Below are positions 41,727 to 51,951 of a stretch of 64,000 nt of DNA, piece after piece. The position numbers and the translations under genes were made by a program. Positions within the stretch are counted from its first letter, which is position 1. Each line of letters starts with the position of its first letter. The stretch comes from Geobacter sp. (lineage in GTDB: Bacteria; Desulfobacterota; Desulfuromonadia; Geobacterales; DSM-12255). The stretch is from NCBI GenBank assembly GCA_009886125.1, contig VFJK01000045.1:1-64000 (forward strand). The letters run 5' to 3'. The notes under the pieces were generated by a model. It saw only the letters and a list, made by a program, of their open reading frames with translations, was not told the DNA's origin and did no database searches.

Positions 41727-43301
41727 TTGGGGTTTAGCTCTAAAACTAAGAACTTCTTTGTAACTACAAGAAGAATCTCACTCGGGTTAGGAGTGCTGAA
41801 GCTTGCCAGAGCGGTACTGACTATTTTTTCAGTTATTTTGTCGGCAAAATATTTTGGGACATCACTTGAACGAGATACATGGATTATTGCCGGAAGTGCG
41901 GTAACAGTTATAACTCAGATTTTATTTGGCCCGATTAACGAGATTTTCCGTACCAAGTTTATCCACGTCAAGGGCGAAGAAGGGAAAAGCGCCGCATTGG
42001 CTTCAGCAAACAGCCTTTTTTATGCAATTGTCTGGATCTCCTTGTTTTTCATCGGAGTTGTAGAGTTTTTCCCGGAATCTTTAAGCGGATTATTTGCTCC
42101 GGGATTTGTGGGAGCGCAACAGCAAATGCTCTCGCTTATGATACGCTGGATTATTCCAACTCTCCTGATTAATGAAATAACCCTTATTATGGTGGCTATA
42201 CTCAACTCGTATCAGTCCTATTTTATTCCTGATATATACTCACTGGTATCTATAATAATCAACATAGTCAGTATTGTAATTCTGGCACCATTTATCGGTA
42301 TTTATTCTCTGGTTATTTCCAATTATATTGGAACCGCAATATTAGGGTTTATTTTATTCCGAGCACTTTCAAAAATAGAAGAACCTTTTTTGAAACTCGC
42401 TCGTCCGAAATGGAGTTTGATCAAGCCATTCCTTATTGCTTCAAGTCCTTTTTATATCGCTTTTATTGTCGGCAATGCCCAGACGACAGTTGAAAGAATC
42501 TTATGTACTTATCTTGGGGTCGGGAACGTTTCCGTACTGGATTATGCGCGCAAGTTTATTGACATGCCGATTAGTGTCATTGTGGGAGTTATTACCACGA
42601 TACTGGCACCAACACTCGCCAGTCTGTTTATTACCGATAAAGATAATGATTTCCATCGCGAGATGATAAAGTTTCTGCGTATGCTGATTCTTGGACTTGT
42701 TCCTTTCGTTGCCTGTTTTTCAATATGTTCCAATGAACTGGTGGAGTTACTGCTGGTACGAGGCTCATTTAACAGACAGTTTTCAGCGATAACATCACAG
42801 TCTCTGTCAATATTTTTTATTGGCTCTGTTGGTTACATAATGTTTGCCGTGGGAGGACAATCGCTGATAGCCCAGAAAAAAGCTACTTATTATGCCATGA
42901 TCGGTTCTATTGCCACTGCTGTAAGTATTGTTCTGAACCTATTGTTGATTGATTCAGTCGGACTGATTATTTTTCCTCTTTCATGGGGGGGGACACTTTT
43001 TATTGCCGGCGTTTTCATGATGTTGCTCCAGAAATACAACCGTATCGAAGTGATAGAAGAGATCAGCAAGATGCTCTGCCTGTTACTGTTGGTTATTGCC
43101 ATCAACTATTGTCTAAGGAAGTTCTCTTTGAATCTCCTCTTCGAGAGGGTAATTGATGTGAAATTACACGATCTTCTAGTGCTTATCACAACTGTAATTC
43201 TTGGTAATATCAGTTATATAATCATTATTTTCGTGCTCAATATGGAAGAGATTCACGGTTTGAAACTTTATCTCAACAGAAGGTTTAATGCTCATACCTA
43301 G
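41727..43301 (+). CDS. MurJ/MviN-family lipid-linked oligosaccharide flippase
   Basis: A 524-residue polytopic protein with about 13-14 membrane segments of the MOP superfamily. The segment ISLGLGVLKLARAVLTIFS followed by AKYFGTSLERDTWIIA and a conserved FNRQFSAITSQSL block fit the MurJ/MviN branch. It would move undecaprenyl-linked glycan units across the inner membrane and is the only flippase seen in the locus. It starts at TTG 41727, nine bases after AGAGG. The gene is clearly AT-richer than the acyl cassette: the 60 bases from 42241 contain 20 G/C. Confidence 0.88.
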   Translation: MGFSSKTKNFFVTTRRISLGLGVLKLARAVLTIFSVILSAKYFGTSLERDTWIIAGSAVTVITQILFGPINEIFRTKFIHVKGEEGKSAALASANSLFYAIVWISLFFIGVVEFFPESLSGLFAPGFVGAQQQMLSLMIRWIIPTLLINEITLIMVAILNSYQSYFIPDIYSLVSIIINIVSIVILAPFIGIYSLVISNYIGTAILGFILFRALSKIEEPFLKLARPKWSLIKPFLIASSPFYIAFIVGNAQTTVERILCTYLGVGNVSVLDYARKFIDMPISVIVGVITTILAPTLASLFITDKDNDFHREMIKFLRMLILGLVPFVACFSICSNELVELLLVRGSFNRQFSAITSQSLSIFFIGSVGYIMFAVGGQSLIAQKKATYYAMIGSIATAVSIVLNLLLIDSVGLIIFPLSWGGTLFIAGVFMMLLQKYNRIEVIEEISKMLCLLLLVIAINYCLRKFSLNLLFERVIDVKLHDLLVLITTVILGNISYIIIIFVLNMEEIHGLKLYLNRRFNAHT

Positions 43302-43986
43302 ACTGAAAAACTGGTTACTCTCTGTAACTGATCCTGAGATCGCGATCATTTCCGGAATAATTAGAAAGTATGCAAATTCGCAAGACAAGGCCGACAGCCT
43401 TGTAGATGCTTGCGATAAGGTTTTTTTACAAAGGCTTAGAGATTATCCTGTGGCGCTAAAACTGTCGTTCTGGGAAAATCACTTCGAGTGGATGAGTCTT
43501 AGGGCTTATCCTGAAATACAGGGGCATATCCTCGATTTCGGGTGTGGTTCGGGGCATTCAGATATATTTCTTGCCAGAAACGGGTATATGGTGCATGGCC
43601 TGGATTTGAGCCCTGTCGGGATTGCAATAGCAAAGCATTTACAGGCTATGGAAAGTGCCGAAGTAAACAAAAGGCTTTCTTTTGAAGTGGCTGATATTAT
43701 CAAGGATAGAGAAAACCCGATCTTATTCGATGCTGCCTGGTCGGCACACGTATTCGAGCATATTCCCGACCCGGCGCCGGTTCTGGCAGGTCTGGGAAAC
43801 TGGTTGAAGCCCGGGGCACATCTGTTGATTTCAGTGCCGCTGGGATATGCATACGATGATCCCGGTCATGTGAATCATTTTGCCGATGGCGAGGAGTTGA
43901 AGCGGTTTCTGGGTGAGACGGTTACCGTATCACGTATTGATATATCCCAAGAGTATCAGGTAATCAGAGCGTTGTGCAGCTATTGA
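43288..43986 (+). CDS. Class I SAM-dependent methyltransferase
   Basis: A 232-residue protein with a Rossmann-type SAM site HILDFGCGSGHSDIFLARNG, acidic DLSP after strand 2, and SAHVFEHIPDP as motif post-II. It probably methylates a sugar or terminal residue of the glycan. Its start overlaps the flippase gene by 14 bases, so expression is coupled. The N-terminal 70 residues are helical and not recognised. Confidence 0.88.
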   Translation: MLIPRLKNWLLSVTDPEIAIISGIIRKYANSQDKADSLVDACDKVFLQRLRDYPVALKLSFWENHFEWMSLRAYPEIQGHILDFGCGSGHSDIFLARNGYMVHGLDLSPVGIAIAKHLQAMESAEVNKRLSFEVADIIKDRENPILFDAAWSAHVFEHIPDPAPVLAGLGNWLKPGAHLLISVPLGYAYDDPGHVNHFADGEELKRFLGETVTVSRIDISQEYQVIRALCSY

Positions 43987-44040
43987 ACCATATGTCGCGT
44001 CGAATGACGATGCGCAAGCGAGAAAGTGGGCCAGATTAGC

Positions 44041-45270
44041 ATGTCGAAGAAAGCCGGTGGGACACCGATGCAGCTCCAGTTCAATGGGAAGAGGCTTTTG
44101 ACCCTTTTCCCCCGGTTGAAGCCCGTCCTGCTCCGTAAGGATGTCGGGTTGATCCCTTTTTCCCTTGCCTCGGAATGCGGCTGGAAATCATCCCTTGCGT
44201 TCTTTGAGAGTAATGATTGCCCACAAGAGCAGTTGGCTGAAGATTGCTACGATCGGTTCGTAACTCTCGTTTCACTAGGCTCTTATGGGGGGAGACTGGC
44301 AAATGCACTTCGCATTTTCCGGTTTTTCATGACAAGGGGGAAGCAATTCGACGTCGTCAATTTTTACCACGACGCAGTCAAGGATCTGTTTTACGCGTTG
44401 GTGTACAAGCTGTTCAATCCCCGCGGCAAGGTCTGGTTCAAGCTTGACATGAGCCACCTGGAACTACAATATATAGCGGCTAACCGGCAAAGATTCCTGC
44501 CTGGACTGGCCCGCCGCCTAAAGTATCAGCTGTCGAGAGTGGCGGTCGATCTTTATACGACCGAGACTTCCCAGGTCTTCCGAGCGTTGGCAGACGATTA
44601 TTACTACAAAGGCCGTCTCCGCCAGATTCGGAACGGCATTGTCTGCCCCGAAGAGACGGATATCGAACGGCTGATGAACGGCAAGGAAAATATCATCCTT
44701 ACCGTCGGCAACCTCGGTGCCGCGGCGAAAAACAATGAGCTTTTGATCGATGCCGTTGCGCTCCTTGATCCCACCCTTGTCAATGGCTGGCAGGTCTATC
44801 TTGTCGGCCCTCTGGTCAACGCCGACTTCTACGAGACCGGTTTCCGGGAGAGTGACCATTTCAGAAAATATGTGAATACGGTTATTGAGAGACATCCCCA
44901 TCTTGCGGAAACATTCGTTTTCACCGGCAACATCAGTGACCGTTCCCGGTTGGACGATATCTACGGGAAGGCGAGGATATTCTGCCTCACCTCCCGATAC
45001 GAAAGCTTCGGTTTCGTGCTGCCGGAAGCGATGTTCAGCGGCGCTTATGTCATCGCCTCCGACCTCCCTCCAATGCGCGACCTGACCGATAACGGTCGGC
45101 TCGGGGCACTGTTCCCGGTCGGCTGTGCGCAAAAACTTGCCGCTCTGCTTACCGAGGCGCTGTCGGGGAGGGTCGATCTTGAAACCCAGGGGAAGGCTGC
45201 CCATCTGTTCATCATGGAGAAGTTCAACTGGCGAAACATCGTCAGGGAGATAGACCATTTGCTGTCCTGA
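44041..45270 (+). CDS. GT4-family glycosyltransferase
   Basis: A retaining GT-B glycosyltransferase (about 409 residues). The C-terminal half has ILTVGNLGAAAKNNELLIDA, an RYESFGFVLPEAMFSGA block (EX7E) and VIASDLPPM. The N-terminal half lacks a clear membrane segment. The start is uncertain: GTG 44026, ATG 44041 and ATG 44068 are all possible and none has a strong ribosome site. I use ATG 44041. Donor and acceptor are unknown. Confidence 0.88.
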   Translation: MSKKAGGTPMQLQFNGKRLLTLFPRLKPVLLRKDVGLIPFSLASECGWKSSLAFFESNDCPQEQLAEDCYDRFVTLVSLGSYGGRLANALRIFRFFMTRGKQFDVVNFYHDAVKDLFYALVYKLFNPRGKVWFKLDMSHLELQYIAANRQRFLPGLARRLKYQLSRVAVDLYTTETSQVFRALADDYYYKGRLRQIRNGIVCPEETDIERLMNGKENIILTVGNLGAAAKNNELLIDAVALLDPTLVNGWQVYLVGPLVNADFYETGFRESDHFRKYVNTVIERHPHLAETFVFTGNISDRSRLDDIYGKARIFCLTSRYESFGFVLPEAMFSGAYVIASDLPPMRDLTDNGRLGALFPVGCAQKLAALLTEALSGRVDLETQGKAAHLFIMEKFNWRNIVREIDHLLS

Positions 45271-45299
45271 AAAACAGGAGGCTGAAGTGAAGAGGCTAA

Positions 45300-46193
45300 A
45301 TGGCCATAGCGTCTGAGAACAATAACAAATTAAACTGCGAATCTCCGTTGGTGTCGGTCTGTATCCCGGTTTACAACGGATTAAAGTATCTCGGTGAGAC
45401 CATCAGTTCGGTGCTTGCCCAGAATTACCCGCAACTGGAAATTGTGGTGCAGGATAATGCTTCCACCGACGGGACCTGGGAGTATCTGCAAGAGCTGGCC
45501 AAGATGCATCCCGAGCTCTCTGTCATGCGGAACGAGAGCAATGTCGGTATGGCGCCCAACTGGAATCTGGCCGTAAACCGGGCGCGCGGCGAATACATCA
45601 TGCTCCTCAGTGCTGATGATCTGCTGGAACCGGGGTTTCTTGATACTTGCCTGGCAATGTTTTTCCGTGAACCCGTTGATGTAGTGACCGCCAACCATTT
45701 TTGGTTGCGCAACGGTGAGAAGAGTCGTCGCAAGATGAAAGTCCCCGCGGGGATTCATCAGAATTTCAGTGCCATGATTTTGCTACAGAATCCGTTTTCG
45801 ATCAATTTTACGCTTTTCAGCAGGGAAACCATTGAACAGTTGCGGATACGCGGCAATCTCTTTGCCGTTAATTACTTCTCCTGCGACTATGATCTCTGGC
45901 TCAGACTGGCACTTGCCGGCAAGCGGATTTTCTATCTCGATAATCCATTGGGAACCTACCGGACGCACCAGGAAAACCTCTCCAGGCAGACCATACGCAT
46001 GCACCGCCATGCCGCCCTTGTCGTGCTTCGTCACCACACTGCTTTGGAGAACTCTGCAGGTTTTGCCTATCGTGTGACTCTGCTCCGCTTCATCTACCGG
46101 ATATTTTCCTGCCTGGTGCGGCTGAAAAAACTGGACAAGCGTCAGTTGCACCTATTGTGGGGGCGCTTCTGTAAGGCGCAGGTCTTTTTATGA
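45300..46193 (+). CDS. Family 2 glycosyltransferase
   Basis: A 297-residue GT-A enzyme with VCIPVYNGLKYLGETISSVL, QDNASTDGTWEYL and the metal-binding SADD. The fold and length fit O-antigen type rhamnosyl/glycosyl transferases. There is no membrane segment apart from a basic C-terminal helix that may rest on the membrane. RBS GAAGAGG precedes ATG 45300. It overlaps the next gene by four bases. Confidence 0.9.
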   Translation: MAIASENNNKLNCESPLVSVCIPVYNGLKYLGETISSVLAQNYPQLEIVVQDNASTDGTWEYLQELAKMHPELSVMRNESNVGMAPNWNLAVNRARGEYIMLLSADDLLEPGFLDTCLAMFFREPVDVVTANHFWLRNGEKSRRKMKVPAGIHQNFSAMILLQNPFSINFTLFSRETIEQLRIRGNLFAVNYFSCDYDLWLRLALAGKRIFYLDNPLGTYRTHQENLSRQTIRMHRHAALVVLRHHTALENSAGFAYRVTLLRFIYRIFSCLVRLKKLDKRQLHLLWGRFCKAQVFL

Positions 46194-47290
46194 AGGTTCT
46201 GTTCATTACCGGGTCTTTTCCGCCGCTAAAATGCGGTATAGGTGATTATACGGCACTGCTTGCTTCTGCTCTTGCCAGATCGGACGGAGCTACTGTCGGG
46301 GTGCTGACAAGCCGGGGGGCAGTATGTCCTGACGAAGCGATCGGGGTGGAGTTGTTGCCCCTGCTTGATAACTGGGAGATGGACAGTCTCGGCCCCATAC
46401 TGCGGATAATCAGTACGTGGCAGCCGGATATTGTGCATATCCAGTTTCCGACCAGAGGTTATGGCCGCGGCAAGATGCCGCTGCTGCTCCCGCTCCTCCT
46501 GGCGCTCCGTGGTTTTTCCGTTGTGCAGACCTGGCATGAACCGCTCAGTCTGATGCGCGGTCTGCGCTATCTGCCGTGTGCTTTAATGCAAGACTCGTTA
46601 GTGACGGTAGAACCGGATTTCCGACCATTAGTGCCGGCTTTTCTCTGGAGGCTTCTGCAGCGGAAACGCAGAATCAGGTATATTCCGGTGGGGGCAATGA
46701 TCCCGACAGTACAGCTTGCCGCTGATGAAAAAGCAGCCCTGAAGCATGAGTTTGCTGCTGATGGCAGCAATCTGCTGGCTTATTTCGGATTTGCCATACC
46801 GTCAAAAGGGGTAGAAGCTTTGTTCGAAATTGCTGACCCGGCGGTTGACCGGTTGGTGCTGGTTTGCGAGCTGGATCCGGCCGATGAATATCACCGCAGG
46901 ATTAAGAGCTTGATGGAAGACGGCCGCTGGCAGGGAAAGGCGTTTACCACCGGGTACCTGCCAGGTGAGGATGCTGCGCGGGTCCTCGCTGCTGCTGATG
47001 TGGCGCTCTTCCCCTTTGTTGCCGGCATGACCAGGCGCAATACATCGGTATACGCTGCTCAAGCGCAGGGGACTTTCGTGCTCACAACCAATGTTGAAAA
47101 ACAGGGATACAGTGAAAGTGAAAACATATACTATGCATTACCCGGTGATCTGGAAGGTCTGCGCACCGCTCTGCGCCGTTACTGCGGCCAACAGGGTGGA
47201 CGCGCTGCAACAGCCGACTGGGCTGCAATTGCGGCTGCTCATCTGGATCTTTACCGGGAAATTATGACAGAAAACTCCCAAGGGGATTAA
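46190..47290 (+). CDS. GT4-like glycosyltransferase
   Basis: A 366-residue GT-B protein. The N terminus reads LFITGSFPPLKCGIGDYTALLASAL with a Gly-rich acceptor loop. The C-terminal domain has LLAYFGFAIPSKGVEALFE and YAAQAQGTFVLTTN in the donor-binding position; the EX7E pair is not clear. Donor unknown. Start ATG overlaps the previous stop (ATGA). Confidence 0.8.
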   Translation: MKVLFITGSFPPLKCGIGDYTALLASALARSDGATVGVLTSRGAVCPDEAIGVELLPLLDNWEMDSLGPILRIISTWQPDIVHIQFPTRGYGRGKMPLLLPLLLALRGFSVVQTWHEPLSLMRGLRYLPCALMQDSLVTVEPDFRPLVPAFLWRLLQRKRRIRYIPVGAMIPTVQLAADEKAALKHEFAADGSNLLAYFGFAIPSKGVEALFEIADPAVDRLVLVCELDPADEYHRRIKSLMEDGRWQGKAFTTGYLPGEDAARVLAAADVALFPFVAGMTRRNTSVYAAQAQGTFVLTTNVEKQGYSESENIYYALPGDLEGLRTALRRYCGQQGGRAATADWAAIAAAHLDLYREIMTENSQGD

Positions 47291-47291
47291 T

Positions 47292-48275
47292 ATGGCCAAA
47301 AAAGTGCTTATCACCGGCATTGCCGGACAGGACGGTTCCTATCTTGCCGATTTGCTGCTGGCAAAGGGTTACGAGGTCCACGGCATAGTGCGGCGCATTG
47401 CTATCGAGGACAGTACCCACAAGCTGAAAAATCTTGTTCATCTGCACGATCGGCTTAAACTACATGTCGCTTCACTGGACAATGTGCTGTCACTGATCAA
47501 GACCGTCCGCGAGGTCATGCCAGATGAGTGCTATCATCTTGCCGCTTCCAGTTTCGTCAGCTACTCCTTTGAAGATGAAATGTCCATACTCAACAACAAT
47601 ATCAACGCTACTCATTATCTGCTGGCTGCACTGAAGGAGTTTGTTCCGCACTGCCGCTTTTATTATGCCGGAACCAGCGAAATGTTCGGCAATGTGGAAC
47701 AGTCGCCTCAGGACGAGCGCACACCGTTCAATCCGCGGGCCATTTACGGTGTCTCCAAAGTTGCCGGCTATCATCTGGTGAAGAACTACCGGAGCCAGTA
47801 CGGCATGTTTGCCTGTTCCGGAATCCTCTACAATCATGAGTCCCCTCGCCGGGGCTATGAATTCGTCACCCGCAAGATCATCTCTTCTGCGGTCAAAATA
47901 AAGCTGGGGCTGCTTGACTCTGTGTCGCTCGGAAATCTTGATGCCCGGCGCGACTGGGGCTATGCGCCTGATTATGTGCAGGCGATGTGGCTGATGCTGC
48001 AGACCGATGCTCCGGATGATTTCGTGGTTGCTACCGGTGAGACGCACACTGTCCGGGAATTTGTGGAAACTGCCTTCAACTGTCTCGGGCTGGATTACCG
48101 GCAGTTTGTCAAGACCGATCCGCAGTTTTTCCGGCCGACCGAACTGGTGGATCTCTGCGGTAATGCGCGCAAGATTACTGATGAGCTTGGCTGGCAGCGA
48201 ACAAGAACCTTGCAGCAGATAATTGTCGAGATGGTGGAGAGCGAACTGGCTCTCTGCGAGGGGCGGAAGGGGTAG
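47292..48275 (+). CDS. gmd: GDP-mannose 4,6-dehydratase
   Basis: Converts GDP-mannose to GDP-4-keto-6-deoxymannose, the precursor of GDP-fucose, GDP-rhamnose and GDP-perosamine. The 327-residue extended SDR has cofactor motif TGIAGQDGSYLAD, the GMD-type YYAGTSEMFGN block, YGVSKVAGY (YxxxK), LYNHESPRRG and LGNLDARRDWGYAPDYV, all typical of GMD. RBS AAGGGG precedes ATG 47292. No obvious GDP-fucose synthase is adjacent; the SDR at 53701 could complete the pathway. Confidence 0.94.
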   Translation: MAKKVLITGIAGQDGSYLADLLLAKGYEVHGIVRRIAIEDSTHKLKNLVHLHDRLKLHVASLDNVLSLIKTVREVMPDECYHLAASSFVSYSFEDEMSILNNNINATHYLLAALKEFVPHCRFYYAGTSEMFGNVEQSPQDERTPFNPRAIYGVSKVAGYHLVKNYRSQYGMFACSGILYNHESPRRGYEFVTRKIISSAVKIKLGLLDSVSLGNLDARRDWGYAPDYVQAMWLMLQTDAPDDFVVATGETHTVREFVETAFNCLGLDYRQFVKTDPQFFRPTELVDLCGNARKITDELGWQRTRTLQQIIVEMVESELALCEGRKG

Positions 48276-48277
48276 CC

Positions 48278-49372
48278 GTGCCGGAAACAGGCATCAGCAC
48301 AGCGTTCCTGGGTAACCTCCGGGCTGGAACCTGGCAGTATACCCGCCATCTTCTCGAAGGGGTGGCCGGCAGGAAAGGCTTCACGGCGCTTGATCGGGAG
48401 AGCCGGACCCTGCCGGGAATTGATCTGCCTGTGCGGAGTTACCCTGGTGGCGGGAAAAGCCTGGTCAAGCTGCTCTGGCCTAACTTCATCCTGCCGCAGC
48501 GGGCCGCTGCCGACGGGCTTGACCTGGTGCACTGTACCACCCCCTACGGTACCTTCATGCCGTGCCGCTACAAGAACGTGATCACCATCTGCGATGTCAC
48601 GCCGCTGCTCTTTCCCGCTGCCCACGGCCGGATGAACGTGTGGCATCATCGTCACCTGCTCCCCTCGATTCTACGCAGGGCAGATCATGTTATCACGATT
48701 AGCGAGGCATCCAGGCGAGATATTGTCCGCCTCTACCGGCTGCCTGAGGGCAAGGTGACCGTTACCATGCTGGCGGCGGATCGACGCTTTTTCCAGGCGG
48801 CTGTTCCGCAGCCTGACAGAACAGGGGAGCGTCCGTACATTTTCAACGTCGGGACACTGGAACCGCGCAAGAATCTTCCCGGCCTTCTCAAGGCCTTTGC
48901 TGCTGCACGCGGCAAGGGGCTGCCTCACCGGCTGGTTATCACCGGCGCCAGCGGCTGGGGTGATTCACACCTGGCGCGGTTGGTGAATGATCTGCAGTTG
49001 CAGCAGGATGTCACTTTTACCGGTTTTATTGAAGATGAGCAACTGCCCGGTCTTTATGCCGGTGCGGACTTCTTTGTCTACCCTTCGCTCTATGAAGGGT
49101 TCGGTCTGCCGGTACTGGAAGCAATGGCCAGCGGCGCACCGGTAATTACCTCAAATGTGTCATCGCTGCCGGAAGTAGCCGGCGATGCGGCGCTTCTGGT
49201 AGATCCTCACAGTGTTGCCGAACTGTGCGACGCAATGCTGAAGCTGGCGGGTAATGTTGCTTTATGCGAAAAAATGCGGAGTCTGGGCAGAATGCAGGCG
49301 GCTCGATTCAGTTGGCAGCAAACGGTCGAAAAGACAGTGAACATATATGAAAAGGTGCTTGGAGTAATTTGA
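48278..49372 (+). CDS. GT4-family glycosyltransferase
   Basis: A 364-residue GT-B enzyme with [14 protein letters not shown], the donor-domain motif [18 protein letters not shown], and [19 protein letters not shown] (EX7E) then [16 protein letters not shown]. These features match the mannosyltransferase-like GT4 group. It starts at GTG 48278, two bases after gmd, so a GDP-sugar donor made by gmd is reasonable. A close relative is encoded at 58347. Confidence 0.92.
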   Translation: MPETGISTAFLGNLRAGTWQYTRHLLEGVAGRKGFTALDRESRTLPGIDLPVRSYPGGGKSLVKLLWPNFILPQRAAADGLDLVHCTTPYGTFMPCRYKNVITICDVTPLLFPAAHGRMNVWHHRHLLPSILRRADHVITISEASRRDIVRLYRLPEGKVTVTMLAADRRFFQAAVPQPDRTGERPYIFNVGTLEPRKNLPGLLKAFAAARGKGLPHRLVITGASGWGDSHLARLVNDLQLQQDVTFTGFIEDEQLPGLYAGADFFVYPSLYEGFGLPVLEAMASGAPVITSNVSSLPEVAGDAALLVDPHSVAELCDAMLKLAGNVALCEKMRSLGRMQAARFSWQQTVEKTVNIYEKVLGVI

Positions 49373-49376
49373 CCTC

Positions 49377-51194
49377 ATGGGAAATAAAAAACAGCGAAAC
49401 AAATTAACTCCGGCGAAATACCTGACAGCAATATCCCTGTTTACGATTTTAACCGTTATTTTTACCTGGCCAATGGTAATCAATTTTAATGGGGTCCCTG
49501 GTGGTGATGCTTTTGTCTTTACCCATTGTTACTGGTGGTATAAGAAAGCACTGTTTTCGCTGCAGAATCCATTTTTCACTAACTATATCTTTTACCCTGA
49601 AGGCGTAAATCTCGCATTCCAGAGCGGAACATTCGGCAATTTCCTGCTTACTCTGCCGGTAACATTGTTTGCCGGTCCGGTGGCCGGTGTCAATGTTTCC
49701 TATTTTTTAACGTTCGTCCTGTCGGCGACGTTCACCTTTCTCCTGGCATACCGTATAACAAAGGATATGTCTGCTGCACTGGTTGCCGCATTTTTGTACA
49801 CCTTTAGTGTTATGCACGCGGGGCGGGGCGTCGGACACCTCAATGTCTGCAGTATTCACTGTCTGCCGGCGGTGCTGTATGCGCTCTACCGGGCTTTGGA
49901 GCAGCGCTCCTGGCTCTGGACGGGTGTATGCGGGATTTTTTTCGGTCTGACCATTCTGATCGACCAGCTGCAGACGATTATTGTGGCAGGAGCTTCGACC
50001 GCGGTATTTGTCTGGTGTCTCATGAACCATAAGTTCTTAGCCATGCGGTTGCGTGACGTCGTCTACCACTTTGCGCTCATCGCTGGCATCAGCCTGATAG
50101 TTGCCTCGCCATACCTTTACGCAGTTGTCCGCTTTATGGGCGAAGGAACAGCGTCTCTCGAGCGCGGCATGTTCGATGTCGGAGGCTCAAACACATATTC
50201 TGCCGATCTGTTAGGTTTTATTCTGCATCCGTCAGGTTATGGAGTTATTGGCAAACAGCTCAAGACATGGTTCCCCGGAATAATGGAACCATCGGCATTT
50301 CTCGGCTTGACGGTTATTGTACTTTTACTTGTGCAAATATTTTCAAAGGAGAAAAATCATTTTGTCAGGAAGCTCTGGCTTGTAGCTGCAATCCCGTTTG
50401 TCCTTTCTCTCGGGCCGACTCTTCATATTGGCGGTCGCTGGCAGTGGTGGTCTGACGGTTCTTACATCAAACTGCCGTATTATTACCTTGCGAGGCTGCC
50501 CCTGTTTGCCCAGATACGTACCCCGGACCGTTTTCATATTGCTACCAGTTTTGCAGTTGCCCTGATTGCTGCTTTTGCACTGATCACTCTGCGGCGTTAT
50601 CTTGCTGACCGTTTTAGCGGCAAGACCGTCAGACTTGTTATTGCCTCGCTGATGATACTGATGGTTGCAGAGTATCTACTGCCAACGGGTCTTGCGCACC
50701 CGGTTCCGGATTCGCCAGTGCTGAAGTCGATGGCCCGGGAGCCAAGCAACGACCCACTGCTCTGGCTACCTCTTTCCCGATCGTCATCATTTGCCCGCAA
50801 TGGACTTGAATCTTCGATCAAGGCAATGTATTTTCAGACGATTCACGGCAAACCCATCCTTAACGGGATGTTGTCGAGGGTCAGCGAGGAACGGCTTGAA
50901 TTTAATGACCCGCTGCTGGATATGATGGTTATGGCAGGCAACATGGACCGGATGAATGCTGTCGGCAACAATCCGAATAGCAGTGCCGGAGAACTGGACC
51001 AGGTATGCCGCCAGGCTCTCAGTCAGAGAGCAGCGTGGCAGGCACTGAAAGAGAAGTACCAATTCAGCGCAGTTGTGATCCAGGCACCGTTCAGTCAGCC
51101 CGGCTGGGCAACGCGCCGTTTTATTGATTGTCTGACCGGACAGCCGCTGGTTGAAGAGCCGCAGAGCGGCCTGTCATTTATGTCTTTGAAATAA
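49377..51194 (+). CDS. Large polytopic membrane protein, GT-C-like
   Basis: A 605-residue protein with about 11 membrane segments in residues 15-450 and a C-terminal extracytoplasmic domain of about 150 residues. An acidic motif after the first segment (FNGVPGGDAFVFTHCYWW) and an aromatic loop (NPFFTNYIFYPEGVNL) resemble GT-C glycosyltransferases that use polyprenyl-phosphate sugars. No further specificity can be read. It starts four bases after the GT4 stop codon. Confidence 0.75.
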   Translation: MGNKKQRNKLTPAKYLTAISLFTILTVIFTWPMVINFNGVPGGDAFVFTHCYWWYKKALFSLQNPFFTNYIFYPEGVNLAFQSGTFGNFLLTLPVTLFAGPVAGVNVSYFLTFVLSATFTFLLAYRITKDMSAALVAAFLYTFSVMHAGRGVGHLNVCSIHCLPAVLYALYRALEQRSWLWTGVCGIFFGLTILIDQLQTIIVAGASTAVFVWCLMNHKFLAMRLRDVVYHFALIAGISLIVASPYLYAVVRFMGEGTASLERGMFDVGGSNTYSADLLGFILHPSGYGVIGKQLKTWFPGIMEPSAFLGLTVIVLLLVQIFSKEKNHFVRKLWLVAAIPFVLSLGPTLHIGGRWQWWSDGSYIKLPYYYLARLPLFAQIRTPDRFHIATSFAVALIAAFALITLRRYLADRFSGKTVRLVIASLMILMVAEYLLPTGLAHPVPDSPVLKSMAREPSNDPLLWLPLSRSSSFARNGLESSIKAMYFQTIHGKPILNGMLSRVSEERLEFNDPLLDMMVMAGNMDRMNAVGNNPNSSAGELDQVCRQALSQRAAWQALKEKYQFSAVVIQAPFSQPGWATRRFIDCLTGQPLVEEPQSGLSFMSLK

Positions 51195-51202
51195 AGGTTG
51201 TC

Positions 51203-51934
51203 ATGGAAGAGAGTGAATATGAGCAGATGTACCGACTGGAGGACCGCCACTGGTACTTTGCCGGCAAGCGTGGTCTGGTCGTATCCCTGCTTGGAAAATA
51301 TCTGACAAAAAAAGATCCGCTCGTTCTTGATGCCGGCTGTGGAACCGGCAGGACACTTGCAGAGCTTGCTCTTCGCTATGACTCGGTAGGCATGGAGTGT
51401 TTTGCCGGGGCACTGTCATTTGCTTCAAGACGGGACAAGAATCAACTGGTGCAGGGAGTATTGGAGTGGGCTCCATTCAAGGATGCAGCCTTCGATGCCG
51501 TAACTCTGCTGGATGTTCTGGAACATTGCGATGATGACCGACTCGCGCTGGTTGAAATTACCCGGACACTGGCAGCCGGTGGCGTGCTGCTGGTAACGGT
51601 GCCGGCCTATATGTGGCTCTGGAGCGGGCATGATGAAGCACTGCACCACCGGCGGCGCTATACCAGGAAGAGCTTGCTGCTGCTCTTGGAGCAATGCGGC
51701 TATGTTGTCAGCAAGATCAGTTATTTTAACGTATTTGTGTTTCCTCTGGTGGCGGTAAGCCGCCTTGCAGGGAAAATGCGGCAAAAAGTTTCCCGCGGCG
51801 CTGATACTGATGGAATGCCGTCGGCGCTGCTGAACAGCTTTCTCTACCGATTGCAACGTCTCGAACGGGCAGTCATCGGCATACTGGGTTTCCCGTTTGG
51901 AGTTTCACTGGTATGTGTTGCGCGTAAGCGTTGA
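51203..51934 (+). CDS. Class I SAM-dependent methyltransferase
   Basis: A 243-residue protein with VLDAGCGTGRTLAELA (SAM motif I), TLLDVLEHCDDD (post-II) and GVLLVTVPAYMWLWSGHDEA, a pattern seen in methyltransferases encoded beside GT2 genes in glycan loci. The C-terminal part has a hydrophobic stretch (YFNVFVFPLVAVSRLAG) and may touch the membrane. It ends close to the start of the next GT2 gene. Confidence 0.88.
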   Translation: MEESEYEQMYRLEDRHWYFAGKRGLVVSLLGKYLTKKDPLVLDAGCGTGRTLAELALRYDSVGMECFAGALSFASRRDKNQLVQGVLEWAPFKDAAFDAVTLLDVLEHCDDDRLALVEITRTLAAGGVLLVTVPAYMWLWSGHDEALHHRRRYTRKSLLLLLEQCGYVVSKISYFNVFVFPLVAVSRLAGKMRQKVSRGADTDGMPSALLNSFLYRLQRLERAVIGILGFPFGVSLVCVARKR

Positions 51935-51951
51935 ATGGAAGAGGCCATGGT

